Origin: Planktomarina temperata RCA23
Lineage (GTDB): Bacteria; Pseudomonadota; Alphaproteobacteria; Rhodobacterales; Rhodobacteraceae
Length of the DNA stretch: 64,000 nucleotides
Direction of reading: 5' to 3'
Assembly (NCBI RefSeq): GCF_000738435.1
Contig: NZ_CP003984.1
Coordinates: 1,364,001-1,428,000 of the forward strand
Part shown: in pieces, positions 47,980 to 56,585 of the stretch
Layout of the letters: every line of letters starts with the position of its first letter
Numbering within the stretch: the stretch's first letter is position 1
Position numbers and translations under genes: made by a program
The notes under the pieces: model-generated
Database searches by the model: none
What the model saw: the letters and a program-made list of their open reading frames with translations, nothing else
What the model was told of the DNA's origin: nothing

Positions 47980-49278
47980 TCATTTTGCATCCTGTTGCTT
48001 GTAAAATGGTGATCTTTCGCCACTCACTTGTAGCTTGTCCTTGCCGTCTCGTTCTATCGTGAAAGCCGGAGAAATAGGTCGCCAGTCCATTTCAATACAA
48101 TACTGAACGAACTCTTTCTGCACCTCTTTGCCAACTTCCAATGCTTCATCTGCTTTACAGATCAGGCAATCATGCAGAATGAATATTGGTCTGGTCGGGC
48201 GCTCTACCACCCGCATCAAGATTTCGGTCTCATGGTATGCCAGTGTTTCGCTATCAAGGACACCTTTCTTGAGAGACCCCAGACACTCAAACTTTGGTAG
48301 GATTACCCTTCGTATTTCCGTTAACCTCTCCTGAGTAAGCCCAGACTTTCTCATAAGGTCAGTGAGTGTTCTTTGATTGGCTGTTCCTCCACCGATGGCT
48401 GACGTTATAACCGTTTTGACTTCCTCTCGTTCAATGCCTTCGATGAAATATGGGTCTTTAAATCTAGTCTTAAATGGAACATGTCCCGTAATTGCGCAGA
48501 GGAGGGTAGGGTACATACCACTTACGTCCACCTCAGCTACAGTACTTCCCCCGATGGTACACTTAAGGCGTTCCCTTTCCTTGTTCATGCTTGTCCATGG
48601 GCCGAAGAACCTTCCGCCTCTCGTTAGCTCTTTATTGCTGAACGAGCGTGTGGCTCGCCACATCTTAAGGTCACCAAGGGTTAATGGTTCACTTTTCCAA
48701 AGTTCCCAAAGTGCAATGGTACGTTTGTCCAAGGCTTCATTGGTGACTTTCTTACCCTTCGCCTCTTTGGCTGATGATTTAGTTGCGCAGGTTAGTTCAG
48801 AGGATTGGAACGCAATGCCGTCTGCTAATTCAGGCACAAAACCAGCGATCAAATACCCATTACAATTACCTTCACCATGATAAAGATTTTTTGTCGGTTG
48901 TTTGTGATGGGTAATCCAGCCGTTATCAAGGAGAGCTTGCCTTAACTTTTTTACTATTGGGTAACCAACATTTGAGCGTGTACGCCAATAAGCCTCGTCA
49001 TGTGGCCAACCGATAACCATCTGCCCACCTTTTCGTTGCACTCTGTTGGCAAGGCGCTGGGCTTGAAGAAGGAAACTGGACATTAGTGTGTGTAATTTGC
49101 GCAGCGAGACAGGTCTGTTTGAGTGACAGCCGATTTGAATTAGCAGGTGATCAATCTGTTCTTCGTCAATGATGGCTTGTGGTTGTACGACAGGCGATAG
49201 AACCTCTGAAAACTGTACAGACGTAAACAGGTGGTCAAGTCTGTCGGGGTTGCTACTGAGGAGCTTCGTTTGGTTCAT
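47980..49278 (-). CDS. Palm-like protein of element 1 (possible polymerase)
   Basis: 432 aa, no family I can name. It shares an ordered motif set with the 468-aa protein of element 2: GGRFFGPW (221-228), AEVDVSGMYPTLLCAI with D251, a Lys-rich helix then IGGGTAN (283-301), YHETEIL (348-354) and HDCLICK with D370. In family A DNA polymerases motif A holds an Asp after a strand and motif C is HD, so the layout suggests a small polymerase palm; this is inference. The N-terminal ~200 residues look like a winged-helix/DNA-binding region. It follows the integrase gene by 15 bases on the same strand. Confidence 0.6.
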   Translation of the reverse strand: MNQTKLLSSNPDRLDHLFTSVQFSEVLSPVVQPQAIIDEEQIDHLLIQIGCHSNRPVSLRKLHTLMSSFLLQAQRLANRVQRKGGQMVIGWPHDEAYWRTRSNVGYPIVKKLRQALLDNGWITHHKQPTKNLYHGEGNCNGYLIAGFVPELADGIAFQSSELTCATKSSAKEAKGKKVTNEALDKRTIALWELWKSEPLTLGDLKMWRATRSFSNKELTRGGRFFGPWTSMNKERERLKCTIGGSTVAEVDVSGMYPTLLCAITGHVPFKTRFKDPYFIEGIEREEVKTVITSAIGGGTANQRTLTDLMRKSGLTQERLTEIRRVILPKFECLGSLKKGVLDSETLAYHETEILMRVVERPTRPIFILHDCLICKADEALEVGKEVQKEFVQYCIEMDWRPISPAFTIERDGKDKLQVSGERSPFYKQQDAK

Positions 49279-49293
49279 TTGTGAGCCTACACG

Positions 49294-50571
49294 CTATTTA
49301 AGATATTCTTGAAAATCGTCATTGGACATATCAGGCTCAACAAAAACCGTTTCTTCCCATCTTTCCGGGGCTTTTTGCGGGTTATTACTTTTGCTATCGC
49401 CATGAAGGTAAAATTCAAATTGGTTTTGTAAATCCGTCAGCATTTTGACTTGCAAAGACGCTTTAGCCAATTCTCCACCTAGGTAATGTTTCTTCGTTAC
49501 ATTTGTGGAGCTTTGATTGTTTGCAACGGCAATATCTAGCTCGGAATACCCACATAAATTAAGATGCTCAGAAAATGTCCTCCTAAAGTCATGTGTGGTA
49601 AAATGTACCATCTTTGTTGCTTCAAGGAATTTGTCTTTAGCTGTCCTGTAACCTGACTGAGTGTAGCCAAATACTGGATCATCATCTTTTTTACGTTGGC
49701 CAACTATGCTCTTTAAGCTCCCAACAAGAGGCATCTTGTGTGGCTTCTTATTTTTTGCCACGTCGCCCGTTATTATAAAATAACCATCTTGTACGTCTTT
49801 CCACTTTAGCCCAATCACTTCATTTGCACGAAGACCTGTTAGCATAAAGAACATAAATATTCTTGTTATCTTGGGAACTTTTGTACCTGTAGCATCCCGC
49901 TTCGATCCGATTAGGTGATGCTGCATTATTTGAACGATTTCGTCTTGGCTGAGGAACCTTTCTCTAGCTTTACCAGATTGTCTCAACCCTTTTTGTTTCA
50001 ATACCCGTATTGGATTAGGCTCCACGTCATAATAGCTTAGGGTAGAACTCAGATTTCTAAAGGCTTTGTTGACGTAGTCTGAACTCTTTCCAGTGTCTCT
50101 TAATTCTAAATAACGGTCTGTAACACGTTTCTTCGTAAGTTGCTGTAAGGGCAGGCTGCGCCAATCCGAAAAGCAGTTGTTAAATGTCTTTTGGTAGTCC
50201 CTGATAGTACTGTCCCTGAGAGAGTGGCGTTTTTCGGTTAAATGCTGTTCTAGGGCAAAACCGACTGTTTCTGGTTTAATTTCTTCTTCCTGCGCAGAAT
50301 ACCTAAAATCAATGCCCTTCGCTGCATCGCCAAGCATTGCCTTCGCTTCGGCCTGTGCATCTGATAGAGAAATTAGGTCAACCGAACCTATCTTTTTACG
50401 TGTCGCACTTCTCCTACCTCTTATTCGTATTTCCACAAAATAACTGGCTTTACCTTTAGCAGAAACTTCAATACCTAATCCCACAGGATTCGAGCCGTAT
50501 ACGAAGTATCGCTTACCAGTTCCTTCGGGTTCGAGTCTGGCTAAGGTTCGTTGTGTTAAATGTTCTGGCAC
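49294..50571 (-). CDS. Tyrosine recombinase of element 1
   Basis: 425 aa. The N-terminus has the P4-type DUF4102-like arm-binding domain (YFVEIRIRGRRSATRKKIG), then SAM-like and catalytic domains: LTGLRANEVIGLKW (Arg), FTTHDFRRTF (HxxR) and TKKHYLGGE with the Tyr. It should insert the element at tRNA-Leu. Its start is ~100 bases from the intact tRNA and ~20 bases from paired GTAGACGT sites. Confidence 0.93.
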   Translation of the reverse strand: MPEHLTQRTLARLEPEGTGKRYFVYGSNPVGLGIEVSAKGKASYFVEIRIRGRRSATRKKIGSVDLISLSDAQAEAKAMLGDAAKGIDFRYSAQEEEIKPETVGFALEQHLTEKRHSLRDSTIRDYQKTFNNCFSDWRSLPLQQLTKKRVTDRYLELRDTGKSSDYVNKAFRNLSSTLSYYDVEPNPIRVLKQKGLRQSGKARERFLSQDEIVQIMQHHLIGSKRDATGTKVPKITRIFMFFMLTGLRANEVIGLKWKDVQDGYFIITGDVAKNKKPHKMPLVGSLKSIVGQRKKDDDPVFGYTQSGYRTAKDKFLEATKMVHFTTHDFRRTFSEHLNLCGYSELDIAVANNQSSTNVTKKHYLGGELAKASLQVKMLTDLQNQFEFYLHGDSKSNNPQKAPERWEETVFVEPDMSNDDFQEYLK

Positions 50572-50593
50572 AAATGATCCCCTGCGAAAGTTG

Positions 50594-50612
50594 GTAGACG
50601 TTTAGTAGACGT
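50594..50612 (+). promoter_or_regulatory. Candidate integrase arm sites, right end
   Basis: GTAGACGT at 50,594 and 50,605, 11 bases apart, matching the pair at 36,881-36,899 in spacing and direction. It lies between the int start and the tRNA. Confidence 0.6.
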
Positions 50613-50675
50613 AAAACCAGCTTAACAGTAAGGATTATGAAAGCAAGAACGTAGAAAATTCAACGAAATCAATTG

Positions 50676-50759
50676 GCCCAAGTGGCGGAATGGTAGACGC
50701 AGGGGATTCAAAATCCCCCGCCGCGAGGCGTGCCGGTTCGAGTCCGGCCTTGGGTACCA
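50676..50759 (+). tRNA. tRNA-Leu (CAA)
   Basis: 84-nt class II tRNA with encoded CCA. The anticodon loop is TTCAAAA (CAA) in the stem GGGGA/TCCCC; a long variable arm and the T-loop GGTTCGAGTCC are present. The acceptor is GCCCAAG/CTTGGGT. Its 5' half is duplicated at 36,779 and its 3' end at 60,293, so two elements use it. Confidence 0.96.
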
Positions 50760-50760
50760 A
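50744..50760 (+). repeat. attL core of element 2 (tRNA 3' end)
   Basis: CCGGCCTTGGGTACCAA, the 3' end of tRNA-Leu, is repeated in the same direction at 60,293-60,309 and inverted at 52,048-52,064. Confidence 0.9.
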
Positions 50761-50824
50761 ATCTACTTCATATGTATGACGTATCACACTGAACTGTAAG
50801 CAATGTTTTGTTTCAGATGATGTG
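50744..50824 (+). repeat. 81-bp inverted repeat, left arm
   Basis: From the tRNA 3' end to two bases past the GATGATG before int; it matches 51,984-52,064 in reverse complement over 81 bases by inspection. The int gene lies between the arms. Confidence 0.9.
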
Positions 50825-50836
50825 GAGGTATACACT

Positions 50837-51982
50837 GTGGTATCCAAAAGCAGTGAGTATTTGTGGAAGAAGAATGAAGTCTTTTACTTTCGTAGGCATG
50901 TACCAGTGGACGTGCAGAAGCATTATGAGCGATCAAGTATCGTCATTTGCTTGAAGACCAAGAGCAAACCTTCAGCATTGAGGGCCAGTAAATCAATCGC
51001 CAGCAAGCTGGATGATTTTTGGTTTAAAATGCGTCTTGCTGATTTGGATGTCCCTGCATCTCACTTGTTGATCAAGGGAAAACCGAAGGAAGCATTTACT
51101 TCGTATGCTCCTAAATTGAGTGAAGCTTTATCGAAGTATTGTTCTTTAAAGGGGCAGGACCGTGCAGCACTCTTCTTCAAAGCAGGAAAGCGAAATGTTG
51201 GTTATGTGATCGATCACCTTGGAGATCGCCCAATTGATACCTACAGCTCAGCTGATGCTTCATCATTTAGGGATCGGTTGTTAGAACGAGGCCTCAATGT
51301 GTCATCCGTAGCCCGTATCTTTGGAACGGTTAAAGCAGTGGTAAATCTCACTATCCAAGAGCTTGGCTTAGACTGTTCAAATGCATTTGCAAATATCTAC
51401 CTACCTAAGAATGTAGAGGGAAAACGCAAACCATTGCCTATCGATGAGATCATATTGATCCAAAAAACGTGTTTGGAAATTTCCGATGAGCGCAGACTAT
51501 TGCTCGCTCTAATATCGGACACTGGGATGCGTCTGTCAGAGGCTCTGGGGCTTGTGTGGGGCGATGTTGATCTTGAGCATGTGCATCCGCATATCAATCT
51601 TGTTCCGCATCTGTGGCGGCCACTAAAGACCTCTGGGAGTAAACGACTTGTTCCACTCGTTGGAGTAGCTTTAACGGCGATAAAACTTATGCATCAGCAG
51701 GGGGTTAACACCCAGTTTCTGTTCCCATCGTATACAAATGCTGAACGTTGCAATGGCAACTCAGCTTCAGCGGCTTTGAACAAATGGTTGAAGGCGTACA
51801 CAGAGCACGGAGTGGTCCATTCATTCAGGCATAGTTTCAGGGATAGGCTACGTGCCGCTGAGGTGAATACAGAGCTTACAGATCAATTAGGTGGGTGGGC
51901 ATTGTCATCAGTGGGTCAAGGCTATGGAGATGGTCATACGTTGACGCAAAAGCATACTGCGATGGAGCGTATAGTGTTGTAA
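50837..51982 (+). CDS. Tyrosine recombinase of element 2
   Basis: 381 aa from GTG at 50,837, preceded by GGAGG at eight bases; a GTG at 50,822 is an alternative. N-terminal DUF6538-type segment (SEYLWKKNEVFYFRRHVPVD), then the catalytic part: ISDTGMRLSEALGL (Arg), VVHSFRHSFRDRL (HxxR) and LSSVGQGYGDG with the Tyr. Only weakly like the integrase of element 1. It is flanked on both sides by the 81-bp inverted repeat. Confidence 0.93.
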   Translation: MVSKSSEYLWKKNEVFYFRRHVPVDVQKHYERSSIVICLKTKSKPSALRASKSIASKLDDFWFKMRLADLDVPASHLLIKGKPKEAFTSYAPKLSEALSKYCSLKGQDRAALFFKAGKRNVGYVIDHLGDRPIDTYSSADASSFRDRLLERGLNVSSVARIFGTVKAVVNLTIQELGLDCSNAFANIYLPKNVEGKRKPLPIDEIILIQKTCLEISDERRLLLALISDTGMRLSEALGLVWGDVDLEHVHPHINLVPHLWRPLKTSGSKRLVPLVGVALTAIKLMHQQGVNTQFLFPSYTNAERCNGNSASAALNKWLKAYTEHGVVHSFRHSFRDRLRAAEVNTELTDQLGGWALSSVGQGYGDGHTLTQKHTAMERIVL

Positions 51983-51983
51983 T

Positions 51984-52064
51984 CACATCATCTGAAACAA
52001 AACATTGCTTACAGTTCAGTGTGATACGTCATACATATGAAGTAGATTTGGTACCCAAGGCCGG
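51984..52064 (-). repeat. 81-bp inverted repeat, right arm
   Basis: Reverse complement of 50,744-50,824. Its end overlaps the start of the 364-bp repeat through the att core. Confidence 0.9.
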
Positions 52065-52411
52065 TATTGTTTCCCTTCATATGCACCACGTACAATCTGA
52101 TGCAAACAATAACAGTAGCTTACGTATTTGCAGTTCATAATCAAGCATCGCTTTTATGATACCCATTTGGATACCACAGCTATCTGCAGTCACTGTACGT
52201 ACAGATAGACGGTCTAATCCTTATCGTTACTAGTACAGGGGGTGTGATGGTGGTGATAGTGATACACTGTACGTGATGTACACCTAAAGTGACCCTACCC
52301 TGAAGTGTCCAACATTGGACAGTTACCTATTGCATGGGGGTATACAGGGGCCATGGGGGTATGCGGGTATATGTATATGGGCTGTTACACAGATCAGGGT
52401 TTGTGGAGAGG
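52048..52411 (-). repeat. 364-bp inverted repeat, left arm
   Basis: Reverse complement of 59,946-60,309, the right end of element 2 including attR. Coordinates add up with no indel. Contains many GTAC/TACGTAC and GGTGGTGATAGTGAT-like short palindromic or repeated words, as in arm-site regions. Confidence 0.9.
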
Positions 52412-52701
52412 TTAAAGGTATCTATCTGTCAAGCGATGATACTGCTCACATGCGCAACAATACTGAAAATTTTTGCGTTGGCCCGTTTTACAGGTGGGAA
52501 TCCAAGGTAAAGATTTACTTGGTTCAACGCCGAAAAATAGAGCTATTTAACGTGTTGGTCATGCGATCACTCGTACCAGAGTTCTTATGACCGCAAGTTA
52601 AATACGTGGTGCTGACTGATGAGGATAGATGTTCAAACTATATCCTTATCACCTCTAAGGCATTATAATAATGTTATAAATATAAGTCTCTAAGATTATT
52701 A

Positions 52702-52929
52702 TTAATTATATTTTACTTTATCTGAAGTAGTCAATTTATTAACAACACCACCATTATCGACTGTAGAAAGCGGCTTGACCAAACTAGGTTCACTTTTTGC
52801 TAAATGACGAACCCGATCTAACAAGTGACACTTAACGAAATCTGCAGTCGTTACTAGTGTTTGCTCTGTTACTGTTTTATTCTCCATTTCCATCACCAAA
52901 AATAAACATGCGTACAACAACTCTAGCAT
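52702..52929 (-). CDS. Possible small protein
   Basis: 75 aa, mixed hydrophobic N-terminus (MLELLYACLFLVMEMEN); a start at an internal Met (residue 13 or 15) gives a soluble peptide (ENKTVTEQTLVTTADFV). No family recognised. Confidence 0.3.
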   Translation of the reverse strand: MLELLYACLFLVMEMENKTVTEQTLVTTADFVKCHLLDRVRHLAKSEPSLVKPLSTVDNGGVVNKLTTSDKVKYN

Positions 52930-53090
52930 AAATCATGCCAACCTCTAAAAGTGGATTTTGCTGCCCACGCCCATAATCTAACTAAAACAGGCGAGAAGCG
53001 GGGGCGGTCGGATAGTCGTGTGTTTGAATGACTAAGCATACTGTACTCTAGTAATTCACAATCCCGCCAAATTTACCAGAATTTGAGTGT

Positions 53091-53186
53091 CCCACAGCGC
53101 CAACTCAGCATTACCTGCGACCTTGTAAGCACCACACGCTTCTAGAGGTAGCAAACCTTAATGCTATCGAGGTGGAGGCACCACAG
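53091..53186 (+). pseudogene. Zinc-ribbon gene, N-terminal half
   Basis: Matches the first half of the zinc-ribbon genes (CAACTCAGCATTACCTGCGA on the plus strand) with decayed frame, and stops at ACCACAG. The C-terminal half resumes at 53,658 after a GYD gene. Confidence 0.7.
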
Positions 53187-53236
53187 ACGATGATGTATTC
53201 CTTGATAGGAAATTTTAATGTAATTTAATACCCAGG

Positions 53237-53560
53237 CTACTCGTTGCCTGGCATTGGGTAACCGCCAACTGTCCTTGCGACATTTAAAGCTTTGTCGATA
53301 TCCATGGTAGGTAGGAGTAAAAGTTCGTCCCAGCCGCCAGAGGCCATCATTATAGCTTGAAGCCCAGAAGCAGTTTCATATGAATCCACCTCAGCGTCAG
53401 CAATGACATCGAATGGACCTTGTAGGTAATCAACGGACCCGAGTTTTGCTCCAGCTTTTTCAACCATGGCACTCACAGCTTTGACCCGAGCATCGTAACT
53501 ACTTGACATCATTCCTTCACGACCTTTGTCACTATATGCTCCTAAAAAGAATACTTTCAT
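53237..53560 (-). CDS. GYD domain protein
   Basis: 107 aa from MKVFFLGAYS, with AAGGA at seven bases. GYD family features: ARVKAVSAMVEKAGAKLGSV, GPFDVIADAEV and a C-terminal MPGNE. Small dimeric alpha/beta barrel, function unknown. The gene lies in reverse between the two halves of a zinc-ribbon gene. Confidence 0.85.
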   Translation of the reverse strand: MKVFFLGAYSDKGREGMMSSSYDARVKAVSAMVEKAGAKLGSVDYLQGPFDVIADAEVDSYETASGLQAIMMASGGWDELLLLPTMDIDKALNVARTVGGYPMPGNE

Positions 53561-53657
53561 TGTCATTTCCTTCGGTTGTTTGGACAGAGTTACCGTAGCG
53601 TCTTGTAAAACAATGATGATGTCTAGTTTTAATTTGGAAGTGGTCATTCCTTTTTAC

Positions 53658-53787
53658 ACCACAGCCCACGAGGTACGTCAGAGAGCCAGATGTAACAACT
53701 GCGGCGTGAAGGGTAACAACACGTATCAGATCGTTTACACGGGTAATTCTGACGTTGCGATGGATGGGGCTGGGGTTAGGTCGGATA
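53658..53787 (+). pseudogene. Zinc-ribbon gene, C-terminal half
   Basis: Encodes HEVRQRARCNNCGVKGNNTY and YTGNSDVAMDG, matching the full copy at 36,920. It begins at ACCACAGCCCACGAG, directly after the GYD gene segment. Confidence 0.8.
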
Positions 53788-53929
53788 AAATTTCGTATAA
53801 ACCTCAAAAATAGGCGGTGTTAGCAATCCAAACAGCATCATAAAACCGCTTTAAAATATGGTGTGGTATTAGGTGCCGTTCGTGCTAGGCTTTTCTAATC
53901 GGTCATTGGATAGTTATTTAGAGAATTAA

Positions 53930-54304
53930 ATGAAACAACTTATGACTTTATGCGTGCTTGCACTTTTTGGCTCAAGCGTTTCAGCACAATCTTATGAAAC
54001 TGCACAGGATGCTTTTGACGCAAGAGCTTGGGAAGCGGCTGCAAAACTTGCAAGGGCAGAAGCTATAAAAGGCAACGCTAACTCGCAGGGACTGTTAGGG
54101 CAACTTTATCATTTTGGACACGGTGGCCTGCCTAAAAGTAGCGAACTAGCTGTCATTTGGTATTCGGTCAGTATGGCAAACGGAAATACTGCTATTGAAC
54201 CACTGTATAATGGCGCTGCACATTTAATGAGCGAAGAGGAGCTTAAGGGAATAGAAGCCAAGGCAACGACTTGCCTATCAAGCCAGTACGAAAAGTGCGA
54301 TTAA
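53930..54304 (+). CDS. Sel1-repeat exported protein
   Basis: 124 aa. A signal peptide (MKQLMTLCVLALFGSSVSAQ) is followed by one to two Sel1-like repeats (SQGLLGQLYHFGHGGLPKSS; AVIWYSVSMANGN) and a Cys pair near the C-terminus (TTCLSSQYEKC). Sel1 repeats bind proteins; partner unknown. Confidence 0.8.
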   Translation: MKQLMTLCVLALFGSSVSAQSYETAQDAFDARAWEAAAKLARAEAIKGNANSQGLLGQLYHFGHGGLPKSSELAVIWYSVSMANGNTAIEPLYNGAAHLMSEEELKGIEAKATTCLSSQYEKCD

Positions 54305-54361
54305 TTACACAATGCGAAAAGGCTGCAGACATTTAGGGTGGCTGCCACTATCGTAGGATTT

Positions 54362-54470
54362 ATGCCGCAGCACCAACTCAGCATCACCTGTAGCCGCTGT
54401 AAGTACCATACGATGCTAGAAGTAACAAACCTTATAGCTGTCGTCGGAGGTGACACCACAGCCCATGAAC
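54362..54470 (+). pseudogene. Zinc-ribbon gene, N-terminal half
   Basis: Encodes MPQHQLSITCSRCKYHTMLE and AVVGGDTTAHEL, then stops at ACCACAGCCCATGAAC. The C-terminal half resumes at 55,014 after the ABM-like gene. Confidence 0.8.
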
Positions 54471-54571
54471 TATGAACAATTAGCGGATTGGCGCAAGGGT
54501 TTAGGGTTAGACTAGAGTAACTTTCAAAGCACTAGGAATTGAGGGGCTAATCGCTCAGCCCACTCATTAAA

Positions 54572-54856
54572 TTACATACTGACGAATGCTGAACCTTTTA
54601 CGTCAGAAACCATCCTGATGGGCAGAGTTGATGCGGCTTGGCCACGAATTTCAGCAATCTTTGCTAAAGCAGCCGTTCCAGTAGCTTCATCTTTGTATTT
54701 GGTTACAACACACATTGTTTTGTCTCCAGTTTGGACAAAATCCACAGAACTTGCACCAACGGACATAATCAGTGGTCCAAATTTATCTTTAGCGATAGCT
54801 TCCATTTCATCTGTCCACTCATCGGCTTCCCAATGCGAAATCGTGTAAAATGACAT
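54572..54856 (-). CDS. ABM-like small protein
   Basis: 94 aa from the ATG six bases after GGAG. Sequence MSFYTISHWEADEWTDEMEA, VQTGDKTMCVVTKYKDEATG suits a dimeric alpha/beta-barrel (antibiotic-monooxygenase-like) fold. No catalytic residue is obvious. It lies in reverse between two halves of a zinc-ribbon gene. Confidence 0.65.
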   Translation of the reverse strand: MSFYTISHWEADEWTDEMEAIAKDKFGPLIMSVGASSVDFVQTGDKTMCVVTKYKDEATGTAALAKIAEIRGQAASTLPIRMVSDVKGSAFVSM

Positions 54857-55013
54857 CCTGTTCTCCAATTCTAAAGAGTTTAATTAGTGTTAAATTGGCG
54901 CTGCATGTCAATCATTACGCTACGAAAAGAAATATCTAAATGCAACGTAGCCAAAAGATATGCGCATTTATTGAGGCCTACCGTATAATTCCAAAAGACA
55001 TTAAGGTCGTGCG

Positions 55014-55078
55014 GCCCACGAGGTACGTCAGAGAGCCAGATGCCATAACTGTGGCGTGAAGGGTAACAACACGTATCA
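55014..55078 (+). pseudogene. Zinc-ribbon gene, C-terminal half
   Basis: Encodes AHEVRQRARCHNCGVKGNNT and then diverges. Begins at GCCCACGAG, the same break as the other half copies. Confidence 0.75.
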
Positions 55079-55177
55079 CTGGGTAACTTGAGAAAATGCA
55101 ATGCATGAAGGAAAGTCTCAGCGTTACTACACAAATATTACTATGAGAGCATGGTAAGTCTCGTCTAAACTATCAGT

Positions 55178-56584
55178 ATGTTCTTTCGGCCTATATATTT
55201 ACCACTGAACGAAGCTGCATCAGGCTTGGTGTTAGCTCTGGCTAAAGAACTTGGCATTTCGGTATCTGGCAAAGCAGGCAAGAAACATACGGTATTGCTA
55301 TCGTCATTCATATTCTGCGCCCAGCACTTAGGCAGTGACCATCTTTTACAATGGCCCACCGGGAACGAAAGTAAATCCCAGCGAATTTATTCGCTTTATC
55401 CAGCAGCTGGTTTGCCAACCATTCACAATGTCCGACGTTCCCTAATTAGTGCAGGATATGTCGAAGAATACGACTGGGGTAATCAATCATCAGGTTTAGT
55501 TGGCCTTAGTAATGCTGATGCACAGGATCTAATGGGCATGAGTTCCGGCATGAAGAAGCCAGCCACCACCTACAAAGTTGATTCCGAACGCCTGCAAAAA
55601 GATGATCGCTTCTACTCCGCTTCATTTGTTGATGCGCTGCAACCGTATGTTCTCGTGAATGAGGAAGAAACACATAGTGCCAGACTTGAACGCAAAGGGC
55701 AGCACATCCGTTCTCCAAAGATGGCGATTACAGAGACGAAGAAAGTATTTGGCGCAAAATACTCTGCATCGATGCGGCACGTGAGAGAAATGAATGCATT
55801 CTGGTTACAACATCCTCTGATGTTACCGTCACAAAGTCATATGCCAGCAAAATACTACGCATCCGCCAAGCGAATATATCATAATGGAAGCATGGAGAGT
55901 GGTGGTCGTTGGTATGGTGGGTGGTGCAATCTTAGATCAGAAGAACGTTTGCATTTGCGTATAGATGACGAACCCATCTGTGAGGTGGACCTAAACGCAT
56001 CACAGGCTTCTCTGTTCAGCGCACTAATGGGCATACCAATGAATGTAGGCGAAACTTGGGAAGATGCCTATGCTTCTGTTGTAGAGCAGTTACGAACCCA
56101 ACAGGACCCATCTCTGCTCCGTGATAAGGTGAAGCAGGTCGTTGTCGAAATGATAGGCAGTGGAAACGCTAATCGTAACAGACCAGCATCATTGACAGAT
56201 AGCCTATTCAATAAGACTGCAGAATCCATTGATCAGTACAAAGAAATTAGAATTGCTGTACTTGAGGTATTTCCTGCGTTGCACATGTTAAATGGAGATT
56301 ATCTAAACTTCAGTGGATTTTTATCGTTTCATGAAGCCAATGTCCTTACACAAAGCCTTCTGTCGCTAAAACGCAAAGGCATTGTTGCCTATGGGGTTCA
56401 CGACTGCATAATCGCCAAACAGACAGCAGTGCATGAGACAATTGATACGTACAGAAATGTTATTGAGGAATACGTACTGAAACATCAGAAGTTGAATAAC
56501 TTACCAACCTTGAGAACAAGCGTGGCTTTAGGTGTAGAGCAGTTAAATGGCATTAAGAAGAAGTATGCTGGTAGGTACTATTAG
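55178..56584 (+). CDS. Palm-like protein of element 2 (possible polymerase)
   Basis: 468 aa, related to the 432-aa protein of element 1 by ordered motifs: GGRWYGGW (242-249), CEVDLNASQASLFSALMG with D271, a Lys/Val helix then MIGSGNANRN (315-334), FHEANVL (384-390) and YGVHDCIIAK with D409. DLNASQ and VHD are close to motifs A (DYSQ) and C (VHDE) of family A DNA polymerases, which supports a small replicase or primer-extending enzyme; this is inference. No exonuclease domain. The N-terminal ~230 residues may bind DNA. The IS481 copy 3 sits just behind its stop. Confidence 0.6.
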   Translation: MFFRPIYLPLNEAASGLVLALAKELGISVSGKAGKKHTVLLSSFIFCAQHLGSDHLLQWPTGNESKSQRIYSLYPAAGLPTIHNVRRSLISAGYVEEYDWGNQSSGLVGLSNADAQDLMGMSSGMKKPATTYKVDSERLQKDDRFYSASFVDALQPYVLVNEEETHSARLERKGQHIRSPKMAITETKKVFGAKYSASMRHVREMNAFWLQHPLMLPSQSHMPAKYYASAKRIYHNGSMESGGRWYGGWCNLRSEERLHLRIDDEPICEVDLNASQASLFSALMGIPMNVGETWEDAYASVVEQLRTQQDPSLLRDKVKQVVVEMIGSGNANRNRPASLTDSLFNKTAESIDQYKEIRIAVLEVFPALHMLNGDYLNFSGFLSFHEANVLTQSLLSLKRKGIVAYGVHDCIIAKQTAVHETIDTYRNVIEEYVLKHQKLNNLPTLRTSVALGVEQLNGIKKKYAGRYY

Positions 56585-56585
56585 G

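Larger units (their letters stand above)
36779..50713. mobile_element. Integrative element 1 at tRNA-Leu(CAA), 5' side
   Basis: 13.9 kb bounded by 39-bp direct repeats of the 5' half of tRNA-Leu(CAA). The integrase gene (49,294-50,571) and a palm-like gene are at the right end, next to the intact tRNA. Cargo: zinc-ribbon genes, small predicted alpha/beta-barrel proteins, a resolvase, an IS630-type element, two IS481-type copies and an S21 gene. AT-rich compared with the flanking core. Confidence 0.85.

Noticed and set aside
52315-52590. Open frame mirrored by another at 59,779-60,042
   Set aside because: Both begin with the same text because they start in the two arms of the 364-bp inverted repeat; after the arm they diverge, so they are not conserved genes.
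47980-56584. Calling the elements pipolins
   Set aside because: Pipolins encode a larger family B polymerase; the proteins here are 432-468 aa and their motifs look more like family A, so the name would be wrong.
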